A stretch of 64,000 nt of DNA from Anastatus disparis (GCA_017163975.1 JAFFSR010000248.1:310001-374000); one strand, 5' to 3'. Shown: positions 42,398-54,200, counted from the first letter of the stretch. Numbers and translations are program-made. The notes: generated by a model not told the origin, from the sequence alone.

Positions 42398-43870
42398 ATC
42401 TTTATTATTACTTTTAAAAAAGTATATTTTAGGCGAGTTCAGGTATTGAATAGTATAGTATTCTTTAGAACATTTTTTCTAAATATTTTATTTTACCCAA
42501 TACATAATATTTTTTTTATTTCAGCTTTCGAAAGTACTGAAATATCATCATCAAGTTTATACTTTTTATTTGATTTATCTTTAGTTTTTGCTTAAGAAAG
42601 TTTTGAAATCAATCAAGCAATCGTCGAGTACTTCCGCATTTCATTCATTCTTTTTAATATGAAGTTCATAATATGAATAATATGAAATTCATAAAATATT
42701 TACAGTTTTGGCTAAAGAAAGTTTCGAAATCAATCAAGCAATCGTCGAGTACTTCTGTATTCAATTCATTTTTTTTAATTATATAGAATTCATCAAATGC
42801 TCAATTTATATTCTTTTTGATAGATGAATGTTTGGAAAAATTTTTCCAAACAGTTTCTGAAAAAAGTGATTACTGAGATGAAGATAGCGATGATAATACA
42901 CATCAAAATAAAAAAATTAAGATATACCAGATCTACATGCTATTTAACACACGTGAAATAGCTAGCAATTAAATTATAAACCAGTACACATTAACATTGA
43001 GCATTTTACCAACAAATATTAATCTACGGGCCTGGCAAGTTATTTTGTAGATATTTAGTAAAATTTAATATGTTTCAAAGCTCTTGAAAATAAAATGATA
43101 GCGCAATGAAATAGAGAATGCATAATTTTAATAACGCATAAATAATTTTGAAGCTGATGGCAGCAAATTCTCAAATATAAGTTGTTAGAAGCTAATGGCC
43201 CTTCTGCCAAGTTTTTAGAAATTTTTAATTAAATATGTCTCTCATAAAGAATAAAGTAAAAAATAGATATAAGATCAACTTTAGTTCCTTAATGTTCATG
43301 TATTAATATTCACTGATAAATGAAATGAAATGTAGATCTGGTATATCTTTATTCTTTTATTTTGATGTGTATTATCATCGCTATCTTCATCTCAGTAATC
43401 ACTTTTTTCAGAAACTGTTTGGAAAAATTTTTCCAAACATTCATCTATCAAAAAGAATATAAATTGAGCATTTGATGAATTCTATATAATTAAAAAAAAT
43501 GAATTGAATACAGAAGTACTCGACGATTGCTTGATTGATTTCGAAACTTTCTTTAGCCAAAACTGTAAATATTTTATGAATTTCATATTATTCATATTAT
43601 GAACTCCATATTAAAAAGAATGAATGAAATGCGGAAGTACTCGACGATTGCTTGATTGATTTCAAAACTTTCTTAAGCAAAAACTAAAGATAAATCAAAT
43701 AAAAAGTATAAACTTGATGATGATATTTCAGTACTTTCGAAAGCTGAAATAAAAAAAATATTATGTATTGGGTAAAATAAAATATTTAGAAAAAATGTTC
43801 TAAAGAATACTATACTATTCAATACCTGAACTCGCCTAAAATATACTTTTTTAAAAGTAATAATAAAGAT
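42398..43870. repeat. Palindrome with 540-bp near-identical arms and 393-bp spacer
   Basis: Arm 42398-42937 is the reverse complement of 43331-43870 with only a few differences (for example GAAGTTCATAA against GGAGTTCATAA). Each arm includes two about 120-bp related units (TTTTGGCTAAAGAAAG through GTCGAGTACTTC), with degenerate further units at about 42050-42200. The identical peptides readable from both arms (VYFRRVQVLNSIVFFRTF) are a consequence of the palindrome. I do not think they are protein coding. Confidence 0.9.
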
Positions 43871-43977
43871 CATAAAAATCACTTTGTATACATTAATGCC
43901 GTTTTACCAATAAATAATTTATATCATAAACTGGCTATTAAACTTTGAAATGAGTTAAAATATTCAGAACCAATGGC

Positions 43978-45501
43978 ACAATTGTTAGTCAAAGTCAAAG
44001 CCATGTTACTCTTTTCATTTTCACGATAGAAAACTTTTAAAAATTTCAAATTAAAGGTCTTGAAGAGACCTTTCTTTTTCATTTTATAAAACGCTAAAAA
44101 ATAGTGCAAAAAAATTAAAAATTGAAATTTTCATAATCGTATATGATGAAGTTATCCTACCATTACATGCTTAAGAAGTTTGACATACACTGACATCCAA
44201 TCACTTTTGCCATGGCTAAGTAAAAATTATCAAATGTTAAAAGTTTTATATCTTCGGAACTAATGATCGTATCTTCAAAATCCAAACGGCATTTGAAAGA
44301 TTGATAAAGAATCTTTGAAATAAAGTAAGCTCGGCATAAAAAAATTATTTCCTAATTAATCGTAGCAATATAAAAAAAAATTTTTTTACTAATTTTTCTT
44401 ACCTATATAAAAACGTATGCCAATTTAATGGAAATTCTGATATTGAAAGAAAAACAAATGGGTTTTAAAACTCTGATAGTCCTCTTTCAAACGAGAGAAG
44501 TAAAATGTTTCATTCTTAGTTTAGAATATATGTATCTAGTGATCAACAAGTTTTAGAAACAAATTTTTTTTTATTACATGTTTAGTTAGGGAAAATTCAT
44601 GAAAAATTTATAAAAATTGCTAACTGAACATGTAATAAAAAAAATTTGTTTCAAAAACTTGCTGATCACTAGATACATATATTTTAAACTAAAAATGAAA
44701 CATTATTTCTTTTACAAAAAATGTTCTATCTTTTTTAGTTTATGAGATAATCATAATTGAAAAAAGGTCTTTTTTGCCGAAAAATCATCATAACTGTGGT
44801 AAAAAAAGTCCTAGAAACATTTTACTCATCTCGTTTGAAAGAGCACTATTAGAGTTTTGAAACCCATTTGGTTTTGTTTCAATATCATAATTTCCACTAA
44901 ATTGGCATACGTTTTTATAGAAGCGAAAAAAATTAGTAAAAAAATTTTTTTTTATAACGCTACGATTAATTGGGAAATAATTTTTTTTATGCCAGACTTA
45001 CTTCATTTCAAAGATTTTTTATCAATTTTTCCAATGCCGTTGGGATTTTGAAGATACGGATATTAGTTTCGAAGATATAAAACTTTTAACATTTGATAAT
45101 TTTTACTTAGTTATGGCAAAAGTGATTGGATGGCAGTGTATTTGCAATAATTTATTGTTGACTTGGCATTAATTTGAATTTTCGACTTTTTTTTAATAAA
45201 CAAATTAGTTGTTGTTTTTCTTACGGGCCGAAACAGATCGGCTTGGAGAAGGATTAAAGACAATAGAAAATCTTTCTTTTCCCAAAGTTTCATCGAATTT
45301 TGAATAAAATATCTGTCTTTAACTTTAATTTGGAAAATTACACATTTTCTCGGAAAAACTTCATTTCTCGAGAAAATTTGAAAATTTTAGAGAATCCCCG
45401 ACCCATAGTCTTGAAGAAAATTTAATTCTGGACAACTTTGGTTGAAAAAATTTTCTTCTAGAATCAAAAGCAGCGCAGTTACAGAGAAAAAAAGAAAAAA
45501 T
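43978..45501. repeat. Large inverted arm, right copy, with a MITE inside
   Basis: Reverse complement of 38905-39548, interrupted by the TA-flanked element 44188-45138. Confidence 0.85.
44188..45138. mobile_element. 951-bp foldback MITE at a TA site (Tc1/mariner-like ends)
   Basis: CACTGACATCCAATCACTTT at the left pairs with the inverse at 45138, and the halves pair along about 430 bp. TA flanks both ends. The sister arm at 39245-39290 runs through the site without the element, so the insertion is proven and TA is the target. TA duplication and CACTG ends fit Tc1/mariner-type MITEs; family assignment is inference. Confidence 0.9.
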
Positions 45502-46370
45502 TAAATTTCTTTTTTAATTTCTGTTAATATTTGTGCAATAATAGTAAATTGTTTTATTTTCGTTAATCGGATCGCGTTACAAAGTCCATCATCCAAATTA
45601 ACATTTCTTAGAAGCTTTACTATAGCTCCTTTTTTAAATTGTAATTTATGCGGAGGTAAACCGTTGGGCGGTTTACCTCCGTAAAATTCTGTTGGCAAAA
45701 TTGCGTCTAAACTTTCGTCATTTACTTCTTTTGCAGAGTCAATGCTCAAGTACTCTATTACTGGTTCATTTATTTTTGATGAAATTTTTTCATTTATTCC
45801 TGTTACACCGACGTTTTTCGGTGTTAATATAATATTTTCGTAATAGTCACAATTTTTAATATTTATATTGTGCCCCTAAATTTCATTAATTAGATTGCCC
45901 TCTGACAATATTTTTTTTGGAATTTATATAACTTCATTTCCTTTTTTCATATTTTGAATGAAAATTATCTTTTTCTATATTTAGTAACCAATTTTTAAAT
46001 CTATCGTCTGATTCCGATAAACGTTTATTTTCTTTTAAAGACATACATTGAAAATGCTTCCATAAGCAGCTTTATTTGACACAATTTTCTACTATCTGTG
46101 CTCTATTTCCATGTTTTACTATTGGTAATGTTTGTCTAAAATTACCTGATATGATAAATGTTTTCCCTCCAAACAAGTAATTATTATCACATACGTCTTT
46201 GAACATGCGATCGACGGCTTCAAAAGCGTATTTTGATTTCATTGTGATTTCATTCCAGATAACAATTGATATATTTTTCATTTTTCTTACCTATTTCGCT
46301 GTTTGCACTAATATTACATATTGTGTCTTCAGATTTGTACAACGGTGATTCAAATGCTGTATGTACACCG
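45501..46370 (-). pseudogene. Helitron/PIF1-type helicase remnant
   Basis: On the minus strand the order is VHTAFESPLYKSEDTICNIS (about 46365-46300), then after a frame change the Walker B region SIVIWNEITMKSKYAFEAVD, then the helicase motif GGKTFIISGNFRQTLPIV and QIVENCVK (to 46072). After a decayed gap comes EFYGGKPPNGLPPHKLQF and GAIVKLLRNVNLDDGLCNA (45749-45501), the C-terminal block typical of Helitron helicases. The Walker B Asp is Asn and frames are broken, so it is inactive. The Walker A part is not visible. It abuts the large inverted arm at 45501. It may belong to a different Helitron copy from the Rep at 8607. Confidence 0.85.
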
Positions 46371-47840
46371 AAAAAAATCCGGAGTCCCAGCGGTTCCGTA
46401 AATCCTTCAAACGCTATTGTTCGCAAAACCGCAACTATATTCGTATAAAAGTCTAATCACAAACGTTCCATTATCCCTTAACTCGTTGGATTCGATTGAA
46501 GTATGCGTGCATTGATATTAACTCAACAGTATAAGTTAAACGTATATGTAATGCTATATGTTCCATAACCAAAATGCACATGATTATAAACGTAAACGAA
46601 AGCGATTCTATCGATATAGTATTAGTACAATCCAAAATACGCAACGCATACAGTTACATTAACGAATCACAAAGATTAGATAGGTGCGGTAACATAGCAG
46701 TTCACTGTATATACAGCGCACAGCTCTGCCGTCGAACTGTGGCCGGTGGGGGTAAGTGTAATATGATCCGTCAAAATTAACAAACGCGCTCTGTTCCGGA
46801 CTCGAAAGACAACGAGTCGATAAGGTTTTACACGATATTATTTAGGAAATGAAGCGATTGAAGCGACATAGTTTAGCAGCACGAGTTTAGTCAACACTAT
46901 CATACATTAATTCTATATATAAGAAATGGAACCATCGAAGCTTATGGGAACGATATCTATTTAAGAAAAGGAGAATCGCACTTATTCAAATAGTTGAATG
47001 CGATGATGTTTCATATTTACTTTTTAATTAATTGAGTAAATTATAATAGAAATGATGAGAGAGATACAAATACATTATTATATATTCATTGGTTTAATAT
47101 TTCATTAAATATTTATAATAAATAAATAAATGTGTATTTATTACTCGCACGCTTGAAAAATAAAAATCGCTGCAAATCAAGTAATATATATTCCATTTGC
47201 CATTCAAAATAACATACAAAAAACTTTAGAAATGTAGTCTAGAGTTAGGATTTATAAGATATTTCGAATTTTTAAAATTCTAAAATAAAATTTTTAATGC
47301 TTTTTTCATACTAAACAATTATCAATTTTTAATACTAAGTTAATTAAATACTTTTTGTTAGAAAGATAACATATGATATTTTAAGAATTATGATATGTAG
47401 GTTATTTTACTTATGTGATTAGTGTAAATATCATATTTAATCTATCAAAATAGTTACAAAGTTAATATTTTTATAAACTTTAGTTTATTTTTCCATCAAC
47501 AACCAGGGAAATTCCTGAAAATTAATTATTTTTGTGAAGAAAAAACTTTTGGAAAAAATGTATTAACATTTTTTTCGATTCCAAATCATTTGTACAATCT
47601 AATTTAATTTTACAGATCGTTATTAAAGTCACCATGAAGTATAATTTACTAAAAATTGAATAAAAAAAATTTCATATCTATTTTTATTTCATTAACATTG
47701 TTTCTAGTCAAGAGGGCTATTTATTTATTAATTTATTCATTTATTTATCCACTTATTTACTTATCAACGAGAGTGAAATACATATGTGATTTACGTTAAT
47801 TAATTGTTTATAAATTAACAACTTATCTATTTAACAAACA
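46371..47840. other. A+T-rich interval, no recognised gene
   Basis: The short frame at 46574-46780 has no supporting features. GC content is a little raised between 46370 and 46800. Nothing else is recognisable. Confidence 0.4.
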
Positions 47841-47844
47841 ATAA

Positions 47845-48064
47845 CCCATATGGAAAAAATTTTTGGATATAATTGTAAATAACTGTAAATAACTGTAAAT
47901 AAATGTAAATAAATGTAAATAACTGTAAATAACTGCAAAAAAGTGTTAAAAAATGTGGGAATTGAGACATAAATAACAGTTATTTACAATTATTTACAAT
48001 TATTTACTGTTATTTACTCTTATTTACAGTTATTAACTGTTATTTTTTAAAATAAAATTAATAT
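47845..48064. repeat. Minisatellite of TGTAAATAAC-type units, block 1
   Basis: It begins CCCATATGGAAAAAATTTT, runs through several 10-bp TGTAAATAAC/TGTAAATAAA units, then switches strand after GGGAATTGAGACATAAATAA into the inverse units GTTATTTACA. It is therefore itself an inverted repeat. The same layout recurs at 48639. Confidence 0.85.
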
Positions 48065-48638
48065 TTACAAAATTTTTAACTAGGTCTATAAATAAATACT
48101 CCATGATATTGTTTTCAGCAGTTTTCTGCATTTGTAACATGATATACTATTTGGTAAATAATAAAAAATGTTCTATGAATCGTCAAAATTTGTTCTCATA
48201 CGAAATTTTTGTCAAATTTGTATAGAAAATATGAAATTTATCATACAAATTATCTTATAACCTAGAATTACACTTTTCACCATTGAAAAATGTGTATTAT
48301 TCATAAATTTTTGTGTTACAATATTTAATTTTAAATTTACAACAAAATTATTTGTAAATTTAACACAAAAAAATTTGTCTCATCTGAAACGTCATATAAA
48401 ATAAAAATAATCTTTTCATAGTCATACATTTTTACTAAAATAATTTAGATAATAAAAATATGTTTAAATTATTTACATTAACATGTACTCACATTTATGT
48501 ATATATTTTATAAGTGAATGAAAGCTTCAAAAAAATATTGAAACTAGTACACAGTAAAATAATTGAATTAGTCTTGTTAATGCTTAATTGTTGAGAGAAC
48601 GATTTATCACAAATTTAATTTATTTTAAGAAACAATAA

Positions 48639-49050
48639 CCCATATGGAAAAAATTTTTGGATATAATTGTAAATAACTGTTAATAACTGTAAATAAATGT
48701 AAATAAATGTAAATAACTGTAAATAACTGTAGAAAAGTGTTAAAAAATGTGGGAATTAAGACATAAATAACAGTTATTTACAATTATTTACTGTTTTTTA
48801 CACTTATTTACAGTTATTAACTATTATTTACGCTTATTAACTGTTATTTACACTTATTTGCAGTTATTTATATTTATTTACAGTTATTTACATTAATTCA
48901 CTTTTTTCACAATTATTTACAGTTATTTACGATTATTTATAGTTTTTTACAATTATTTGCAGTTATTTACATTTTCGAAAATTATCACAAATTTATTCAA
49001 TAATTTTATATACAGGCGAAAATTTTTAAAAATGTGAATAACTGTAAATA
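48639..49050. repeat. Minisatellite of TGTAAATAAC-type units, block 2
   Basis: It opens with the same CCCATATGGAAAAAATTTT lead and the same GGGAATTAAGACATAAATAA switch point as block 1, and continues with more inverse units to about 48980. It ends at the nested element starting 49051. Confidence 0.85.
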
Positions 49051-51168
49051 CCCAAGCGGAAATAATCTGCCGTTAATAACTAATAATAATTATATACAAC
49101 GAAAAATAATTTAAAAAAAAAGTTATTATTTTTTATTATTTGTTATAAAAGTGTAGATTTTGGACTGTAATAACTGTTTATAATAGTTATTAATAATTAT
49201 TTTACATTTATAACAGTTGATAAAAGTTATTATCAGTTATCATTTTTTATTATCTTTTTCAGCATGGTAAGTATATGCATAAAGTAAACTGTAAGTAAAA
49301 ATTATTATCAGTTATTATTTTTTTTTCTTTTTCAATCTAAGAGTTACTAATAATTATTTTCTATTTATAAAAGTTAATAGAAGTTATTATTAGTTATTAT
49401 TTTTTATCATCTTTTTCGGTATGGAAGGTATACATATAAAGCAAACATTGAATAAAAGTTATTATCAGTTATTATTTTTTTTTATCTTTTTTGGTATGGA
49501 AGGTATATATACATATAAAGCCAACGTTAAATAAAAGTTATTAATATTATTTTTTAGTAATTTTTATTAATTTTTTTATTAATTTTTTGAATTTTAAAGG
49601 TGTTCACTTGAAGGAAACGATAAAAAAAGTTATAATTATTTTTTCATTAGATTTTAAAAATTGTTAAAAATTGTTTTTGATTATTGAAAGTAAGTAGATA
49701 GGTAAGGATATAATTGTTTCAAAAAGAATTTTTATTTTTACATAAAAACTTTTATATAAAAATATAAGTCTTATTTTACAATTATAAAAGAAGTTTTATT
49801 TTGTATTTACAATGTCAACGCTAACATATAATACGATTTACTTATCAAATCTTAATTAATGCAGCGACCAAGAGCACCTTTAAAAATTGAGCTTAAATAA
49901 TAATCATCATTACATTTTGTTATATACAAGGCCGGTGTAGCATGGTAGACATTGAATTTCGCCATGAAAGAGTGAACATTTTTTTAAATTTATGACTTCT
50001 TTCACATCAGTGTCATTAACAAATGAAACCGGTACAAGTTTTAATAATTTAAAGAAAATATAAACATCACAGTTATCGTCGTATTTAATCAAATATATAG
50101 AACTAATGATTCCGAATCTACTATCTTTCGTTTGAAAAATAGAATCATTAGTTTTTTCCCTTTGAATAATAACAAGATGTGTATCTACAACTTTGATATA
50201 TAATTTTATTGTATTTTTTACATTCAGTAATTTTATTAATATTTATAAAGAAACGAAGGCACGAAATTTCTTTTTTGGTTAGAATGTGACGTTTTGCACA
50301 TCCTACTAGTGTACAATCACTTATTTTTACTACTTTCTTTAATCTTTTACTGTTCAGTTGATCAACAAAATCTTTCGTTTCTTGAGAAATAAAGCTTTCC
50401 GTTTCTAATTGTGGAATTTGTTGATAAGTTAATAGTCTAATAACTATTTCTTTAGCGATGTGGTAATTACTTTTCTTCATTTCAAGTAAATTTTTATTAT
50501 GGCTTTCGAAGGAAAAGTATTGATTGCCCATAGTGGTCCCCAATTCTCGACAGTATCAGTTAAATGTAACAGTAAATGTACATTGTAGTACATATACTTA
50601 TCTCCGAAAAATATACCAAAATAAAAAACAAATTCTATTAATAAAATTTTTTAAATCTTTAGTTCATGTGGTGATATGCTATCTTGTAGAAGAGTATTTA
50701 AAGCTGAGATAAACATTGCAAGATGATTTAGATATTTTCTAGGTAGAAGCCCTTTTAGGCTTGGTAAAGCACCGAATAAAATCCAAATGAGCCAATCAGA
50801 AGCTGATAAAAAATAATAAATAATAAAAACTAATAATAACTTTTATTCTAGGTTTGGTTTAGCGTATGGTTTTCAAATTGAAAAAGCTAATAAAAAATAA
50901 TAAAAAATAAAAACTAATAATAACTATTGTTTCATAAGAAATTAATAAAAGATAATAACTAATAATAACTTTTATTTTAGGTTTGGTTTATGCGTATGAT
51001 TTCCAAATTGAAAAAGCTAATAAAAAATAATAAGAAATTAAAACAAAAAATAAAAAATAATAACTATTTCAAACTTTTATTACAGTCCAAAATCTATACA
51101 TTTTAAATTGTTAATATCAGTTATTATTTTTTATCATTTTTTATTTCAGAATGTGATTTCCGCCTGGG
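49051..51168. mobile_element. 2.1-kb element nested in the minisatellite, carrying a transposase remnant
   Basis: CCCAAGCGGAAATAATCTG at the left pairs with the inverse of CCCAGGCGGAAATCACATTC at 51168, and TA lies at both borders. Subterminal zones are low-complexity TTATTATTAGTTATTAT-type sequence in opposite orientations (about 49060-49560 and 50810-51140). The minus-strand transposase remnant fills the centre. Confidence 0.7.
49910..50815 (-). pseudogene. CACTA-like transposase C-terminal remnant (DUF4218-type region)
   Basis: Reading the minus strand from about 50815: ASDWLIWILFGALPSLKG, LPRKYLNHLAMFISALN, an in-frame stop, then KYMYYNVHLLLHLTDTVENW followed by GPLWA. After a one-base frame change comes FSFESHNKNLLEMKKSNYHI, KEIVIRLLTYQQIPQ and a basic tail. 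The NVHLLLHL...GPLWA...FSFE-N order is the hallmark of the C-terminal DUF4218-like domain of CACTA-type transposases. The catalytic core is not seen, so only the 3' part survives. The fragment 49910-50092 may be the far C-terminus. The gene at 2004-5238 has the same architecture in a more diverged form. Confidence 0.7.
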
Positions 51169-51179
51169 TAATTGTAAAA

Positions 51180-51611
51180 AACTATGGAAAATTGTAAATA
51201 GTTGTAAATAATTATAAATAACTATAAATAACTGTAAAAAACTGTAAATAACTGTAAATAACTATAAATAATTGTAAATAATTATTAATAACATTAAATT
51301 ATCCACTAATTCAAAAATTTTTGAAAATGTAAATAATTGTAAATAATTATGAATAACTGTAAATAATTATGAATAATTGTAAATAATAATAAAAAACTGT
51401 AAATAATTGTAAATAATTGTAAATAACTGTAAATAACAGTTAATAACAGTTAATAACTGTAAATAACTGTAAATAATAGTAATTAATAATAAATAATAGT
51501 AAATAACTGTAAATAACTATTATTTATGTCTCAATTCCTACATTTTTTAACAGTTATTTACAATTATTTACTATTATTTACAGTTTTTCACATAAATTAT
51601 TTCCATATGGG
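51180..51611. repeat. Minisatellite of TGTAAATAAC-type units, block 3, with inverse terminus
   Basis: Many TGTAAATAACTG-type units run from 51180. Past 51500 the strand switches (TATTTATGTCTCAATTCC, the inverse of the switch in blocks 1 and 2), and the block ends TTTCCATATGGG at 51611, the inverse of the CCCATATGGAAA starts at 47845 and 48639. Confidence 0.85.
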
Positions 51612-52136
51612 AATGAAGGCAAAAAAATTATAATAAAATAATAAAACAAAATCTCATTTTTTGTTTTATGGTATTTATGAAAGCATAAAATGGTTACAAT
51701 TCTTCAAATATTGCTGTTTTGCGAATTGTGATAAGACACAAAAATAATCAAGTTCTAATTTTAATTCTGAAAGAAAATAATTCATAGTGTCCATGTATGT
51801 GTAGAAAAAAATTTTTTAATGGAAAGATTTTCAATTGAATATATTTTTGTTTGTAAAAATTTTTTTACAACTATCAGAAAAAAAAAAAAATTAAATAAAA
51901 GTTTTTTAACAGTACATTACTTTTATTTTAATGTTTACTATTTAGTAAATTTCATAAGATTTCCAAATAAAAAATATACATAGAAAAGTTTATTATATTT
52001 ATTAAAGATTTTAAAAATGATTTTCTGATGTTTTTAAATTATTCGCAAATGTCAATATACGGTATGGATTGAATGTAAAAAGTTGAAAAAATTCAGACAT
52101 ATCTCATACTTGTTTCGATATTCTTTGATAATTGTT
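51612..52136. other. A+T-rich spacer
   Basis: Nothing recognisable. Confidence 0.45.
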
Positions 52137-52213
52137 CTGCCGTCCAAAGTAAGAAAACCTTAACTCCAATGGGATTCCAATGTAGTTAACCACTTTTATA
52201 CTTTGGACGGCAG
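52137..52213. mobile_element. 77-bp MITE with CTGCCGTCCAAAGTA ends
   Basis: CTGCCGTCCAAAGTA at the left is exactly inverted at the right (ending 52213), with a core of about 45 bp. CACTGCCGTCC-type ends are typical of Tc1/mariner derivatives in insects, from memory. TGTT is present on both sides but could be chance. Confidence 0.65.
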
Positions 52214-52448
52214 TGTTTATACCTGCAGTAATTATTTCATTGGTAAATGATATATTTGAACAATATATTAAAAATTTAATAATGTAATTAACTAAAATAA
52301 AAGAGAACAGTGGTGTTTAAATAATGATTAAAATATGTGTGTTAAGTGACAAAATTTTCGCCTCCTAATTTTCTTTAATTATCTATTAATTTTAAAATTT
52401 ATTCTTTTAATTTATTACAATGATGAAAAGGAATAGGTCTTAAAAGCA

Positions 52449-52835
52449 TCAAGGCCAATTTCTTTTCACACTTTTATCAATTTTCCAAGAAGCCAAGCTC
52501 GATCGTTGACGGGAGCCTTTGCTTCGTCTCCACTCTTTCTCTACTTCGTTGAGTTGAAGTGGGGACTTAGCGTCAGTTCCCATGCATAAGACGGGTGAGA
52601 GCAACGAGGAGAGAGGACTACCTTTCTCTGTCTCCGCGCTCTCCCCCACAAAAATTAAAACGGTTGAAGCTGGCTTGAAGACGAATTTGTCAAGCAAAGA
52701 AAAATTTTCTTGCTAGAGACGCGCGCGATCAGGCCTAAGTGGAGTACGTGTGTGCTGCAGCCCGGGGGGTTGCAGCCACTAGCTCCAGCTTCGTGATATA
52801 GTAGCTTTTATCTTGAATTTAATTTTTCCTAATTT
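52449..52835. other. GC-rich patch, possible host exon or promoter
   Basis: From 52449 to 52835 G+C and CpG content are well above the surroundings (for example GACGCGCGCGATCAGGCC and CCCGGGGGGTTGCAGCC, the latter in a GCTGCA/TGCAGC hairpin at about 52756-52776). A minus-strand frame of 82 codons (52449-52697) exists but has no recognisable motif. This could be 5' untranslated sequence or a promoter of a host gene. I cannot decide the strand. Confidence 0.4.
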
Positions 52836-52855
52836 ATTCACTTTTATGGTGACAA

Positions 52856-53044
52856 GTGAATAAGTTTTCTTTTTTTGTTTTTTTTGCGTTCGAACCGGGT
52901 TCTTGTCGCCGGGTATTGTTTGAGTGTAAACAGTGCACCTGTAAGAGCACGAAAGATATTGTGTGCCAACCAGAGCAAGCCGAGAGTCCAGGAAAGCCGG
53001 CAATGCGGTGCCCGCCGGCCGACCATGTGAAACGAAATCATTAA
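52856..53044 (+). CDS. Possible cysteine-rich (pacifastin/VWC-like) exon
   Basis: The 62-codon frame starts with a hydrophobic stretch of Phe-rich residues and then reads EPGSCRRVLFECKQCTCKS, followed by DIVCQPEQ and MRCPPADHVKRNH before a stop. The spacing C-x2-C-x-C-x7-C (ECKQCTC then IVC) is that of the central part of pacifastin-type protease-inhibitor domains and of short VWC-like modules, which in insects are often single exons of secreted proteins. The G+C content fits coding sequence. Against it: the N-terminal Phe run comes from a T-rich tract, no clean splice acceptor is visible, and one expected cysteine is missing. Treat it as a candidate. Confidence 0.3.
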   Translation: MNKFSFFVFFAFEPGSCRRVLFECKQCTCKSTKDIVCQPEQAESPGKPAMRCPPADHVKRNH

Positions 53045-53049
53045 AGATA

Positions 53050-54200
53050 AGTAAAATTGAATTTTATAGGACTTTTAGATCTTACATTTGTTAACTTTAA
53101 ATAGAATTTAAAGTAATCACAATGACTGTAGACGTTAAGTATCTTAGATCAGATAACGAACGTATTGAAATAAAATAATTTCCGAATAAATATTAAAACC
53201 AAAAGCTTATTTTACTCTATTAATTCTAGTACATTTAATTTTTATAAGCAGTTATTAAAATTATTGTTTGGATTTTTCTTTGAAGATTACCTTATATGTA
53301 GCAAGTCACTGAATTCGAATAAATGAAAAAAGGTGAAAGTAGTTAATAGTATGAAACTGTATGAAAATAAGTTAACTTAAAAATGAATTAGTTATTAACT
53401 GCCAAACCATAAAAAAATTCTTTAAAATTCTGTATTCACCATTTTTAAATCTATAATTTTATGGTTATAAAATTTAAACTACTGTTTTGTAATCCTATTT
53501 GTAACATCGACAATTATAATAATAAATGTATAGAAAAAGAAATACAACTTTAAATTTATTTACAACAAAGATCTTAATAATAAGAAAATAACAATTTTTT
53601 TTTTATTATTCAAACTAATTATTCGTTATTTAGCTGCAACCCTTGAATTCATAGTAAATTTTGGAACAGAATTTTATTTTGTGTAGTGAGTTTTTTTTTT
53701 TGTAAATTAACAACTTGCTTTCTTTTGTTTTTTAAAATAAAAAATTTAATAATAACTTCCATAAATTGAAATTTTTCTTAAGCAGCGTAAAAATGTCGTA
53801 TATGCCATATAAATCTTGATTTATAAATGATTATTGTATGTAACAATCTACACAAGGTATTTTTAAAAAAAATGCTAAGAATAATTAGTAATTTATAAAA
53901 CAGTTTGTGAACAATACATTTAATTTTAGGGTGTCTCTATAAATATAATATTCTCAAATTACAAATTAACCAAAAGTTTACAGCTGCTTAATTTAAGATT
54001 TAAGTTGTGATATAAAATGAGACTAGAGAAATATTCTTTTTAATAACATAAATTTGTTAATATCTTTATATAACTGTTTTACAACAATTATAAGCAAATA
54101 TAATTTGAGTAAACGATAAATTTCAAATCTTAAATTTTATCGCTAGTACACCAAGGTCTTATGTTTTAGAAAAAAGAGTATATTTTTGATTTTTTTTTTG
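53050..54200. other. A+T-rich interval
   Basis: No gene, repeat or motif is recognised. Confidence 0.45.

Noticed and set aside
42215..43882. A membrane-like protein found twice (plus strand 42215-42595, minus strand 43673-43882)
   Set aside because: The identity comes from the palindrome arms. Composition is A+T-driven and there are no motifs or gene context.
52449..52697. Minus-strand 82-codon frame as a host gene
   Set aside because: No recognisable domain or splice signals; the GC-rich composition alone keeps the frame open.
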